A stretch of 64,000 bases of DNA from Chimonanthus salicifolius (lineage: Eukaryota; Streptophyta; Magnoliopsida; Laurales; Calycanthaceae), in NCBI GenBank assembly GCA_013350335.1, contig CM023537.1:44328111-44392110 (forward strand), given 5' to 3'. The stretch's first letter is position 1; the number at the start of each line of letters is the position of its first letter. The position numbers were made by a program, and so were the translations under genes. This document shows, piece by piece, positions 45,804-57,286 of this stretch. The notes below the pieces were generated by a model. That model was not told the DNA's origin, did no database searches, and worked only from the letters and a program-made list of their open reading frames with translations.

Positions 45804-46577
45804 GTGAAGAAGGAGAGGGAAAGGAGTACCGTACAGATGGGAGGGAACGGGTGAGTGTCATGCGGGTGGGATAGGGACGGGTGAGTGTCGTGCGTACGTG
45901 AGAAGTGGAACAGAATTCTGTCGTGTGTGACACAGTCAATTCGAGTGGTGGCCTCTTTTTCTTATTCCTTAATTACCCTTAAGTCACTAGGTGTAGCATT
46001 GGGCCACCCCCTCCACGTGGTGTACCACGTCATAGCCCATGTGGCGTGAAGCCACATCACAAATTCATTTTCTATGAATTTCATGAATTTATTCATCATT
46101 AAAATAAAATTTAATTTCTCAATTAAATCCCCACTAAATCTCTTTTAATTACTGGATTAAGTCGCATTAATCTCAATTAATTATTCAAAATTTATTTTCA
46201 TAAATTTTAAAAATTTTGGGGCATCACACTTGAACTCTAGGGCAACCGAGCAAAGGAAAGAGAACTGAATGAGAGAAAGAAAAGAGAGGGAAAAAAGAGA
46301 GGATTGAAGAGAGGAAGAAAATAAGGGAAAAAGAAACAAGGAGAGGAGGGAAAGACATTCTCCCCTCTTTGCTCTCAAAATCCGTGGTGCAACCCCTCCC
46401 ATATTCCTCTCAATCTCACTCTCTCCTCCTCTCACTCCACATTTGGAAACAAAAAGAGAGGAAATCGAGGGAGGAAAAGAAGAGAAGCAAGGGAGAAGAA
46501 GAAGGAGCCTAAAATCGAGCTCAAGGATCTCTCCACACTTGGAATCTCCAAGATCCATCAAGGTATGTGGTTAATAT

Positions 46578-49272
46578 TGTTGATGTGCAAATTTACATTT
46601 ATAATCTCGCAAGCGCATGAACCAATTAAATAGTATGGCGATTGAGTACAAGGTCGAAGCCAAATGAAATCATAAAATATATGCTTAAAATTAAGTTGGT
46701 ACCTTTAAAAATATGAAATCTTAAGAAATCTAATCCATGGAATTTTAATTTGGATTTTAGAAAACCAATGTTAACACCATTATTATCTAACTTATGAATT
46801 TAACAAGTCGAGAATCAAGTCCATCTTCTTTTTATTAAATTGGTGAAACAAGAATATGTAGTCTCATCTTAATTTAAAATCACATGTTTTAAGATCAAAA
46901 TATCATATCTCCAGCCCTAGTTAAAGAATTTTTTGGAGAGAAAGATGAATTTGAATACAAATAATTAAAGAATAAAATATATAAGCATACAAGAATAAAA
47001 ACATGAAAAATATTGAACATTTAAAATACAACAAGTAGACAAAATAAATGACATAACTAAAAGATTGGAAATAAATTTGCAAATAAAGTAAATGACAATA
47101 TTTAAAAGTGCAGAATTTAAAGGGTGGTTGTGGAATTCTTCTCTCATCGTCCAAAATAAGTAAATAAATAAGAAACCTAGATCTGAAATTCAACGCATAG
47201 AATTCAAAAATCAATTCATGCCATTTAATTAAAAATCCGTAATCTTCAATCTAATTAAAGTTTAGTTCCATAAATCTTTTAATTAAACAAAAAATACCAA
47301 AAAAAGAGTGCATGAAAATAAATTTGAATAATCGGGCTTTCTAGGATTCTAAAAGAAGTTGTTTCTTATTTATTTAATGGAAAAATTCAAGTACATGCAT
47401 ATACATAACTTGAGTACAAGATAAACAAAAATGGAGACGTAAATTTTCAATTCTCACTTGTAAAATCGTGTGGGACCTCCTGCCTTCTTGTCTCTTAATC
47501 TTTTCTCCTAAGCCTTTGGTCCTCTGGAGCTCTAGGTCAAATGCGAAATTTACTAATTTAGTGATCTATTTATAAGCTTAGGGTTGGAATGAACGACTAA
47601 GATTTAATCTGGGTAAAGTTGTGAATTGATGGCTTGGATTGGATCTCACTTAGAAGTGGATGGAGGAGATTTTAGGTTGAAAAGGCTAGGGTTACAAGGC
47701 ATACACGAAATTTGGGTGGCTTGGCTTGGTGGATAAGCAATGGTGGAGAAAAAAATTGGGATTTAGGATTAGTTTGGAAAGTAGAGTGCAAATCCCGTTT
47801 TTCTACACATGTACCATCTAGCAACACAATTTTGACCTAGTAAACATCTTAATCATGAAATTTTGTAAACTACAAAGTTGTGTCCCTTAAAGTATTCTTT
47901 CCAACGCAACAAGAATGAATGCAATCAGATATTAGAGTGGAAAGTTATGGTCAAAATACCAAATCTGAGTCAAAACTTGTCTTGCAACCCCATTTTTTTC
48001 TTTTGTTCCTCCATAAGGCTTGACACGAAATTGACAAGTGTACTCCTGCCTTGGGTGAATTTGGGTTGCTTGGAGGAGGGGTGATGAGGTGTAGGTGATG
48101 TGGCATGAACCTAGATAGGATTTTGGATCAAGTGCATGGATAGATTTTACTTTCTTGGGTTTCAAGTTGTTCTACATCTAGGGTTTTATGAATGAATGGC
48201 TATGGTTGAATGGGACCTAGATCTAATGGATCTAAGGTAAGTTGATTAAAATAGATTATATAAATGGTAGGTTTCCTAATGGAGGGTTGAGATTCAAAGG
48301 TTGATCAAGATAGATGATAAAATACATAGCCTAAATCTAAGATGATGAATGGATAAATAAGGTGGCTCTAGGGTTTTGCTAAGTTTATGAATGAAATGAA
48401 TGGTTGTGATGAAATTTCCTGAGATCTAATGGTTTAGATGGTTGATGGATGATCTAATTGGATGAATGAATAGGTGATGCATGAATAGATGTGATCCTAA
48501 GGTTAATCTATATGATGGATAGGTTGGATGGCCTAGATCTAATGTTATGAATGTGTGGGTTGGATTTAATAGGTGGCTCTAAGGTTTACCTAATTTTGAT
48601 GCATGAGATGAATGGTCTGGATTAAGGGATGAAGATGAGAGGTTAAGAATGCATTGGAGAGAAGATTGGATGGTGTGGGTTGATAAGGAAATGGACAAGG
48701 CTTGGGAATGTGACTGGGTTATGGACTTATAAATGAGTACATGGGCCTCCAATGGACCTTGGACTTGAGCTTGAGGACTTGGGCCTTTGTTGGACTTTGG
48801 AGCGCATGTTGCCCTAGGCCCATCTGTGAAATGCGCATGGACTGTCTGTGGCCTGGCCCAATGCTGGCCGGTGGAGCTTAGCTTGGCCCAATTGAAGTGG
48901 ATCTCTGGCCCATTAGTCTTGAATTTCTGCCTTTGCCTCTTGAATTGCAGGTTTTCTCTTCCGAAATTAAATAATTAACTTCACCACTTTAAAATCTAAA
49001 ATATTGATTTAATCTAAACTCTCATAGATGGATCTAGACTAACCAATTTAAATGAAAACACTAAAAGTGGAGTGAAATTAATCATAAAAATTACAGGTCT
49101 TCCGAATTAAGCACCAAACTTGCAATTATCCACTATTTTAGCTTGATTTCCTGAATTCTCCATTTTAATCTGCAAAACTAAGAAATTTTATTAAATGCAC
49201 CAATAGACACAAAATTGAGAGCTAACTAGTCCAATAATAATGGGTAAAAATGTAAGATTTCAGTGCTCAACA
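46578..49272 (-). mobile_element. solo LTR (A2) of the Athila/Tat-like family, inverted relative to A1
   Basis: It reads TGTTGATG at 46578 and tgctcaaca at 49264-49272 on the plus strand, the reverse complement of the A1 termini. It is flanked by perfect AATAT duplications at 46573-46577 and 49273-49277. Inside, landmarks such as ttgagtacaaggtcgaa (46644) and the gtccaataataatgggtaaa end mirror A1. No internal genes are present. It interrupts the B5 LTR. Confidence 0.9.
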
Positions 49273-49671
49273 AATATTCTGATTTAGAACTAAGAAATTA
49301 GCTTAGACTTAAAAAATGGTTTAGGTAACAAATCGGAAGAGGAAATGTGGAAGTAGGAGACATGAAAACCGAGAATGAAGAGTTGCAAAGAAACTCAGGT
49401 GTACCGGTCGATGTGTAATCTGAGTACAAGTCTCAAAGGGTGGAAAACATGTGGTTTTCGAGTCAAGCCCAGGAGACATACATCGACTCTTTTCGATGTG
49501 TGTCTCTAGAACAAAAACGAAGGAATGAAGAAATAGGGTTTTCGGACTAAACCCAGGCGTATTCATTGGCTAAAGTGGATATGTATTCTTCGGAGTAAAA
49601 GAAGAGAAGGAAAGGAGAAATCAATGCAGGAAAATCAAGCCCAGTGTACACATCGACCTTAGTCTAGATAC

Positions 49672-51682
49672 ATCAAAGAATTTGAAAGAATGGATTGATT
49701 ACATAGAATAGATAAATAAATAAATGAATACATAAACAAGAAAGAAAATAAATAAACAAATAAAATAAAATAAATAAAACACATTAAATAAATAAAATAA
49801 CATATTTTACAATTGGATAGGTCAATCATAGCCATCATCAAACATCACCTCCAAAAATATTAATAAACAAGAGATCTAGATCTGAAATTCACGTAAAAAT
49901 CCAAGATTCAATTCAAATCTTTCATTAGAATTAAAATCCATATTCCTTAATTTAATTAAATGAACCTTAGATTCCTTAGATTTAAAATAATTAAATTCAA
50001 AATCTAACTATTTCATTATGTCCCATCGGAACCTTTGATCTGAATCTAACGAAATCTAAGTCCTAACTATTTCATTATGTCCAATTAATTAAACAAAGAA
50101 TAGAAAATTAAAAATAAATTCAGACAATCGTAAAAGAATACTCGAAAATTGGATGTTCAAGGATTCTAAAATCTTATCTCAAATTTATTAAATGGAAATA
50201 TTACAACTCTTTTTTAAAAATACATCAGAAATAAGATTACAAGACTCACATGGAAAATTCGAATTCTTCTCCATGTCTTCTATGTATTGCCAAAATGCAA
50301 TGTTCTTCTGACTCCTGTCCCATTCGAATTTTATTGTGTCCTAACCTCTATATTTATAGGCTTCAAGTTAGAATAGATGTTTGAGATTTAATATTGGTTT
50401 AGGTGTTGATTGAAAGGCTCGGATTAAATCTCATTAAACATGGATGGATTGGATGAAAAGGCTAGGGTTTCATAGCTTGGTCGAATGGAGTGGCTTGGAG
50501 ATCAAGTTGGCTTGGGACTCAAGAAAAGAATTTCGAGTATGTAGGGATTGGATTGGGTACGGACGAATTTGGCACATGAGATTAGGGTTATGTGTATTAT
50601 GCAGTGCATGATATAAATGGATGAGATTAAAAGTTGGGATGAATGACTAGTTAGATGAATGCATATGACATGGAGGGTGACTGTAGAAAATTCAAATGAG
50701 GTGTGTAGAGATTTGAGAAAATCGTTTGGACTGTGGATGGATAGGTGATGAGGTGTTCATGACAAGGCAAATTCGCATGGATGGGGTTTGGATGGCTTGG
50801 GATGCAAGTTGGGTTAGATCTAGGGTTTTATGAATGAATGACTTAGACTAAAATTGTTTAAATCATCCTAGTGATGAATGGTTAAGATGAATTATATAAA
50901 TGATGAGATTATGCATGGAGGGCTGTGATTTAAAGGTTATCCTAAATGGATGATGAATCGGATGGCCTAGATCTAAGATGATAAGTGTATATGCAATGGA
51001 TAAGGAAATGTGGCTCTAGGATTTACCTAAGTTTTTGAATGCAATGGATAGTCTGGATTTAAGATGGTGCAATGGATGGTGTGGATGACAAGGAGCGGGA
51101 CAAGGATAGGGGCGTGTGGACTTAGGGTTTATAGTGAATTCGAACATGGGTACATGGATCACAAGAATTGAGCAATTGGGCTTCAACTTTGGACTTGAGT
51201 ACATGAACTTGAACTTAGGCCTGTTGGACTTGGACTTGTACATTGCCCTGTCCCACATGTGAAATGCGCATGGAATACTTGAGCTTGGCCCAATGTCTAA
51301 CACGTAGAGCATGGCTTGGCCCAATGGAAATTGATTTTTGGCCTATGTATTTGAAATTTAGACTCTGGCTCTTCAATTGAAGCTTCACTTTCCAGAATAA
51401 AATTAATTAACTCAACACTTAAAATCTAAAAATATTGAATTAATCTAGACTCTCATAATTGGATCCAGATTAATCCACTTACAATTAAAATTCCTAAAAG
51501 TGGTTAGAAATTAATTATTAAAAATTCTGATTTTTCCAAATTAAGCACAAAACTTGCAATTTTCCACTGGTTTTTTTATTGATTTCCTGTATTTACCAAA
51601 TTTATCTACAAAACTAACAAACAAAATTAAATGTATCTAATATATGCAAAATTGAAGGCTAACTAGTCCAATAATCAAGGAT
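49672..51682 (-). mobile_element. truncated LTR (A3) of the Athila/Tat-like family
   Basis: It is colinear with A2, with ggctaactagtccaataatc at its right end (51657-51676). It lacks the terminal 30-40 bp on the right and a few hundred bp on the left. Right of it the copia RT frame resumes abruptly, and left of it the B5 remnant stops. The breakpoints look like deletions, as no target duplication is visible. Confidence 0.7.
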
Positions 51683-53142
51683 TAGATGCCATGAAAGACG
51701 AACTAAAGTCCATTGCACATAATAAAGTCTGGGATCTACTAGAATTGCCTCATGGATACAAGAAAGTTGGATGTAAGTGGGTCTTTAAGACCAAACAATA
51801 CTCTAAGGGAAATTTCGAACGATATAAAGCCAGACTTATGACCAAAAGGGTGTACTCAGAAATATGACATTCATTATAAAGAGACATTCTCTCCTATATC
51901 TAGAAAATACTCTTTTAGAGTCATTATGGCTTTTGTGGCTCAATATGGTTTGGAGCTACACCAAATGGATGTTAAAACCGCATTTCAGAATGGTAGTTTA
52001 AATGAGGATGTGTATATGGAACAACCTAAAGGATTCTCTGTAGAGGGCAATGAACATAAGGCATGCAAATTAAATAAATAATTTATGATCTTAAGCAAGC
52101 CTCCAGGCAATAGTATCTCAAGTTCAATGATACAATTACCTCATTCGATTTTAAGGAAAAGACCGTTGATCGGTGTATATACCTGAAGGTCAGTGGGAGT
52201 AAGTTTATCCTTCTGATATTGTATTGATGGCATTTTGCTTGCCATTAATGATCTTGGTATGATGCTCAAAACCGAGAAATTTCTCTCCAATAATTTTGAA
52301 ATGAAAGATATGGGAGAGACAATCTACGTGATTGGAATAGAAATATTCCATGACAGTAACATGTGGTATGTTAGGGCTGTCTCAGAAAGGCTACATAGAA
52401 AGAATCTTGCAAAGATTCGGTATGCAAAATTGTTCCTATCAAGATGCCCATATTAAAAAAGGGAGACAAATTTATCTTAAAGCAATGTCCACAGAATGAA
52501 CTTGAAAGGAAATAAATGGAGGAGATACCTTATGCCTGAGCTGTAGGTAGCCTAATGTACGCTCAGACCTGCACCAGACCCGACATTAGCTTTGTTGTCA
52601 GTATGCTGGACAGATACCAAAACAACCCTAGAATAGATCACTGGAAAGCTGCAAAGAAAATAATGAGATATCTACAGTGTACTAAAGACTTTATGCTCAC
52701 ATTTAAGAGGTCCGATAATCTTGAGGTCATTGGCTATTCAGATTCAGATTTTGATGGTAGTGCTGATAGCAGAAAATCAACGTTTGGTTATTTGTTCCTT
52801 ATGGTTGGCGGAGCAATATCATAGAAAAACGCCAAACAGACTATCACTGCAACGTCAACCTTGGAAAGCAGAATTTGTGGATTTCTTTGAGCCCACTATT
52901 CAAGGATTGTGGCTGCTGAAACTTTATCTCAAGACTTGGAATTGTCGACAACATTGCTAAACCGCTGAGAATTTACTGTGATAATTCTACAGCAGTATTC
53001 TTCTCTAAGAACGACAAGTATTCGAATGGATCAAAATACATGGAATTGAAGTATTTTGTTGTAAAATAAGAAGTTAAAAAATAGACGGTGTCTATTGAGC
53101 ACATAAATACTTTACTTACGATAGCAGATTCGTTGACGAAGG
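51683..53142 (+). pseudogene. copia reverse transcriptase and RNase H remnant
   Basis: It opens with DAMKDELKSIAHNKVWDLLE and GYKKVGCKWVFKTKQYS, the standard copia RT start. The YVDD region near 52215-52240 is frameshifted, then MLKTEKFLSNNFEMKDMGET follows. RNase H similarity includes CTRPDISFVVSMLDRYQNNP, WKAAKKIMRYLQCTKDFML, YSDSDFDGSADSRKSTFGYL and a decayed YCDNSTAVFFSKND. Copia sequence is cut at 53142 within LTK and resumes at 63882. Confidence 0.9.
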
Positions 53143-54454
53143 TGAAATACCCTGACCCAAAATTAGGGCTAATTGTGTTATTTGTATTAATTAATTGTGT
53201 TTTGACCTGTTAATCATGAAGATTACAATTAGGGCTTTGTGAAAAGTCCAGGATCGGCCCAATCAGAGCTTGGTAGCTCGTTGATCCAACTCATTTAAAT
53301 TGGAAATGGCAAAATGATAATTTACCATGGACATTGTTATTTTATTATTAAATACTTGTTTGATTATTGATTGAGTGAAATTGATTTATTTATTTGATAT
53401 TTAAAATTGTGGAATTTACAAGTATTTCTATTATATTTTTAATTTCAGAAAATGTTATTAAAGCTACCCGAAAAGATCCCGAAAACTAAGAAATAATTAT
53501 TTAAAGCAATTTTAGAAGTTAGAAAATTCTGAGAAAATAGGTATTGCTAAATTATATTTTAACTTGTTGTTTTATGTTTTTATATTTTGAGAATAAATTT
53601 TTTAAACCCTTTAAATAAATACAATTTAAGTTAACGGAATAGTGTTAAATTGTGATTTTTGTTTAAATCAATTTATTTTAATAAATTATAATACTCCAAA
53701 ATTTTATGATATGTAGAGTTTTTAAAACCAACATCCTGGGTAAGATGGATTAAATTAAACAAGTCTTTTAATTAGTTAAATATTGAAAATAAATGAAACT
53801 GGGCTTATATGCAAATAAGTTTTGAGGGACTAAACTGTAAATACCCAAAAATCTTAAATTACCTGCGCAGCAGGTGACGAGAAGCTGCATGGGCATCGGT
53901 CATTCAAGCTACGATCATAGCTTGCAGATCGACTGTGTTTTCTTTATGGACCTACATAGGGCCTACACCTCCCATTTGGTTTTCCTATTTAAACACACCT
54001 CCAGCCATGAAATCTTCACACCAAATTTTGAAAGAAAACCACTGTTGCTCCTCTATTCTTTTTCTTCACAGTTAGTTTAAGTAGAAGATTTTTCTAGTTG
54101 CTGAAACTCTGCCCAAATTTGAAAGCGAAGGTAACTATTGTATTTATTTTCAAATTCTAATCTATTTAGGATTAAACAGAAATAATTTTGGTTCAGATTT
54201 GAGTTCCAAATTCAATCTTGAAGTTTAATGGAAAACATGAATTTTCATGTGTTTTATTGATTTCTCTCTAAAAATTAGAGGTTTTCCATTACTATTTACT
54301 GTCCAATTCATTTCTAAAGTGAAGAGAACTTAATGTAGAACTCATCTGACCAGAAGGATGTGAAAAACGAATTCAGGAAGCTCACTGTTTCTGGATTCGT
54401 ATTTCACTCTGTCCCTCCCGTCACTACACTGTTGCAGATGACAAAGGAAGGAGA

Positions 54455-54810
54455 CAACTCTCGAAAGTTTCGATAATCAGCTTTCGGAAGTTCCGAACTT
54501 TAGTTCGGGGTTCTGAAGGAGCAGAGGCCAACCGTTGTATTCTCTGCATAAACGGGATAGACAGAACATTCTGAACAGCTCAGATGTTCCGAGAAGAGCT
54601 CGACAGGTTCTGAGACAGACCGAGACTCATGATTTCTGATTTTTCAGTTCAGAAACAGGCTCGGACGTTCCATGACCTGAACTTCGGAAGTTATGAAGAA
54701 TTGAACCCACGTTCCGAAGGTTTTGTAAAGACCCAAGTTTAGGCAATGGATCAGAAGTTCCGAAGCCAAAGTAGTTGGTTCCAAGGTAAGTTCCGAGGAA
54801 CCCAGAACTG
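54455..54810. repeat. TTCCGAA/TTCGGAA inverted-repeat array in the 5' LTR of element C
   Basis: Short complementary motifs alternate, for example cggaagttccgaactttag near 54483, cttcggaagttatgaag near 54683 and cgttccgaagg near 54711. The matching block in the 3' LTR lies at about 61350-61705. The same motif type occurs in the B4 LTR. Confidence 0.6.
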
Positions 54811-55353
54811 GTTTTTCAAATTTAGCCTAAGTTAAGGATTCCATGTTAGGTTTAGACCTTAGATTTTTGATGTGATGTTTATACGAGGTTGTTAATTAAA
54901 AATGATATTAAGCCTTTCGTCTGTCTTACTATGTATGCATATATTATGTATTCATTTCCAATCCGATACTCCCTATCTGTGATGCGGTGGAAAGGCAGTC
55001 CAGAAACAATCAGTAGCTGAGCGATTAACTTCGCCGGTCGGTAGAAAAGAAGGGCTCGTGCACTAAGTGATCTTTAGGCCTAACTCAATATACGAGTAGT
55101 GGCCTGAGCATCTTCTCTCTCTAAGCCTGACTCAATATGTCTCGATGGTACTTTCCAGAAGACAATATGTGTAGTGGCCGAGCACTTTTATTATACTGAT
55201 GGATTATTGTAACTAAAAATGAATAGTAACCCATTCAGGAGATTCATATCCATTTCCCTTGGAGCTTTTTCGGAAAATGAGTAGAAAGATTTGAAATACT
55301 ATGAATGTATGTTGTACTGTTTATATGATTAGTTATGGAGTTTGCAACCCTGA

Positions 55354-55485
55354 ACAGACTGCCGGTGATAAACCGGAGGAAGGTGAGGATGACGTCAAGT
55401 CATCATGCCCCTTATGCCCTGGGCGACACACGTGCTACAATGGCCGGGACAAAGGGTCGCGATCCCGCGAGGGTGAGCTAACTCC
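55354..55485 (+). pseudogene. rrn16: plastid 16S rRNA fragment
   Basis: The sequence from acagactgccggtgataaac through cgacacacgtgctacaatgg to gagggtgagctaactcc matches the plastid 16S rRNA 3' domain (helix 34-41 region). The gtcaagtcatcatgcccctt form is the plastid/cyanobacterial type rather than the plant mitochondrial one. It is only 132 bp of a roughly 1.5 kb gene. Confidence 0.92.
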
Positions 55486-55765
55486 GAGAAAGAAGAACAG
55501 GAAGGAAGGAAATGGAATGCAATAGGAATAGAAAAATGGAATAATAAGAGATCTTTGTTTATCCTTTCTTTACGCCATCCTATATTATATTCATTATATT
55601 CATACAGATAGAATCCTTATCATGATTCATCAACTATGACTCATGAACTAGTGTCTGATGTGGGAGAGCAATACAAGCATCGTGCTGCTAGGCGAAGCAG
55701 TGGAGTGAAGCACCCTAGATGGCTAGAGTCCAGTAGCCGAAAACATCACTAGCTTACGTTCTAAC
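55486..55765. other. unassigned segment inside the plastid mosaic
   Basis: It begins gagaaagaagaacagg and ends near ctagcttacgttctaac. It lacks the features of the surrounding LTR and is absent from the sister LTR. It may be a plastid spacer, mitochondrial DNA or another nuclear filler. Confidence 0.5.
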
Positions 55766-55973
55766 ATTGAAATAGCCGTTCTGGCTACAGTTTCGGATAC
55801 TCCGCCCATTTCATAAAGTATTCGACCTGGTTTAACGACAGATACCCAATATTCGGGGGATCCTTTCCCCGAACCCATACGTGTTTCCGTAGGTCTTACT
55901 GTAACGGGTTTGTCGGGAAATATACGTACCCATATTTTTCCGCCACGGCACGCATATCGTGTCATTGCTCGTC
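55766..55973 (-). pseudogene. rpl16: plastid ribosomal protein L16 fragment
   Basis: The minus strand encodes [39 protein letters not shown] and [18 protein letters not shown], a central part of plastid L16 from the second exon. L16 is a large-subunit protein needed for assembly of the 50S ribosome. Similarity begins at about AMTR and stops after AISM. It is a partial gene without promoter or start, so it is not expected to function. Confidence 0.93.
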
Positions 55974-56110
55974 CTTACATCTCCTACAACCGGCGGAGTA
56001 ACCGCCAGTTTTGGTATGTTGGGAGATATCATTATTGCTGAACCCAATGCTTACATTGCGTTTGCGGGTAAAAGAGTAATTGAACAAACATTGAATAAGA
56101 CAGTACCTGA
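55974..56110 (+). pseudogene. accD: plastid acetyl-CoA carboxylase carboxyltransferase beta subunit fragment
   Basis: The plus strand encodes [38 protein letters not shown] and TLNKTVP, matching the C-terminal carboxyltransferase domain of accD. It joins rpl16 sequence directly on the left (the shared gtcctta junction) and ndhK sequence on the right. Only about 45 codons are present. Confidence 0.93.
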
Positions 56111-56361
56111 TTCTTTATGGTACGAGTTGTTGCTTCATTGAGTTTTCTTCATTAATATGCTCGCAATTTGATTTTGATCGTTATGGACTAGTACTAAGAT
56201 CGAGTCCTAGGCAAGCGGACCTAATTTTAACAACTGGCACAGTAACAATGAAAATGGCCCCTTCTTTAGTGAGATTATATGAGCAAATGTTTGAACCAAA
56301 ATATGTCATTGCTATGGGAGCCTGTACTATTACAGGAGGGATGTTCAGTACCGATTCTTAT
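56111..56361 (+). pseudogene. ndhK: plastid NADH dehydrogenase-like subunit K fragment
   Basis: The plus strand encodes [16 protein letters not shown] residues, then [33 protein letters not shown] and SYS, matching NdhK. This subunit carries an iron-sulfur cluster of the thylakoid NDH complex, and the Cys of GACTITGG is present. The first part (56112-56185) keeps the CCFIEFSSL region only after a small deletion that shifts the frame. It ends abruptly at the LTR junction. Confidence 0.92.
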
Positions 56362-56730
56362 AGTTTATATTCATTGCATTTCAATTTGTGTAATAGATAC
56401 CCGCCATACTCTATGTTGTACGGTAAGGAGATTTAATAATACCAGATCGGTAAATCAGGTTCTGTAAACCTAAATCTAGTGCAATGAGTGATTTCATGGA
56501 TTATACATGATATGGAAAAGATCGAATAATCCAAAATGCGAGACTTGACACTGCCTCCATATGAGGGATGGAAATTGGTTCTAACTGTTAGAATGGAAGC
56601 ATAACATGGTGTAAAGGAGTCAAGCTCTACTAGTATATAAACGAAGAGTGAACCCACTTATATGTCTCTACTTGATATATATTGCTAAGATATGTTCATG
56701 TTTATCATGCATGGTATTGATATAGATGAT

Positions 56731-56930
56731 GATATTATCCGTTGTGAAAATTTGAGCGTCATGTTATGATAAGAGATTGAAGTATGAAGTTGATATTAAT
56801 AACGATATTTTCCGATGTGAGAACTTGAGCATCATGTTATGATGAAGACTGAAGTATGAAGTTGATACTATTGATAAGATGCTCCGATGTGAGAACTTGA
56901 GCATTTATGATATTGATACTGCCTCCACAT
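56731..56930 (+). repeat. about 70 bp tandem repeat, three units, 5' LTR of element C
   Basis: Units start near 56731, 56803 and 56873 with gata-tt-tccgatgtgagaac followed by ttgagcatcatgttatgatg. The same three-unit block is in the 3' LTR at about 62619-62815. Confidence 0.7.
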
Positions 56931-57189
56931 ACCCTCAACTGGTGAACTATTATCGGCCCAGGTGTGTCGATTTGTGTCTACTAGCCCAGGTGTGTCAGTA
57001 CCGGCCCAGGTGTGTCAGAGATATTCACGCAAGATGCTGCATTTTGACTGTGTCGAAAGTTAATGCATTTACAGTCAATATAGTGCATTGGTGTTACGGT
57101 GGCATGACAGTATCACGAATGACTTGAAATATTGGTATAGTAGACCAATTATAATTTCAAGTGAGAGAAACGATATGCGAAACCATTGG

Positions 57190-57286
57190 GCAGTGGTATG
57201 TCAACGGTATGACAGTGATATGTCAGTGGCAAGATAACAGTATGACAGTGGTATAGCAGTGGTATGACAGTAGTATGGCAGTGATG
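57190..57286 (+). repeat. 11 bp GTATGACAGTG minisatellite, 5' LTR of element C
   Basis: About eight variants of ggtatgacagt or ggtatgtcagt run in tandem. The sister LTR has a slightly longer array at 63092-63210, so the number of units differs between LTRs. Confidence 0.75.

Larger units (their letters stand above)
39663..46228 (-). mobile_element. gypsy-type LTR (B4) inserted in B5, itself hosting a solo LTR
   Basis: It starts TGTAGCGCCCC with the shared AAGTCCGAGTCCGAAGACCC block inside and ends GGGGCATCACA at 46228. The flanks CTTCA (39658-39662) and CTTGA (46229-46233) fit a 5 bp target duplication with one mismatch. Without the solo LTR at 41309-44143 it is about 3.7 kb, including a 797 bp tandem duplication. 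Its middle section carries TTCCGAA/TTCGGAA inverted repeats instead of the TCGAC/GTCGA type. No internal domain is seen, so it is probably a solo LTR. Confidence 0.8.
39355..49671 (+). mobile_element. gypsy-type LTR (B5) on the plus strand, in three pieces
   Basis: Pieces 39355-39662, 46229-46577 and 49273-49671 join into a stretch colinear with the reverse complement of the solo LTR at 3747-7443. Shared landmarks include the ctagggcaac block after 46229, the cgagctcaaggatctctcc and tcaaggtatgtgg block near 46530-46565, and the TCGAC/GTCGA inverted repeats. The first interruption is another LTR (39663-46228), the second a solo LTR (46578-49272) with a perfect AATAT duplication. Both outer ends of B5 are truncated, so borders are approximate. 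Confidence 0.7.
55338..56361. mobile_element. nuclear insert of plastid DNA, a mosaic of at least four plastid regions
   Basis: The stretch is absent from the 3' LTR, where agttatg-like sequence runs directly into tatattcattgtattt (62230-62255). It joins pieces of rrn16, rpl16 (reversed), accD and ndhK, which are not neighbours in typical angiosperm plastid genomes, plus about 280 bp that I cannot assign. No target duplication is visible. This fits end-joining of several organelle fragments at a double-strand break. Transfer through a mitochondrial intermediate is possible. Confidence 0.88.

Noticed and set aside
55338..56361. Functional plastid-type genes in the nucleus
   Set aside because: All four are internal fragments without starts, transit peptides or complete domains, and ndhK is frameshifted.
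57190..57286. CRISPR-like short repeats
   Set aside because: Units are contiguous without unique spacers and lie in a plant LTR. It is a minisatellite.
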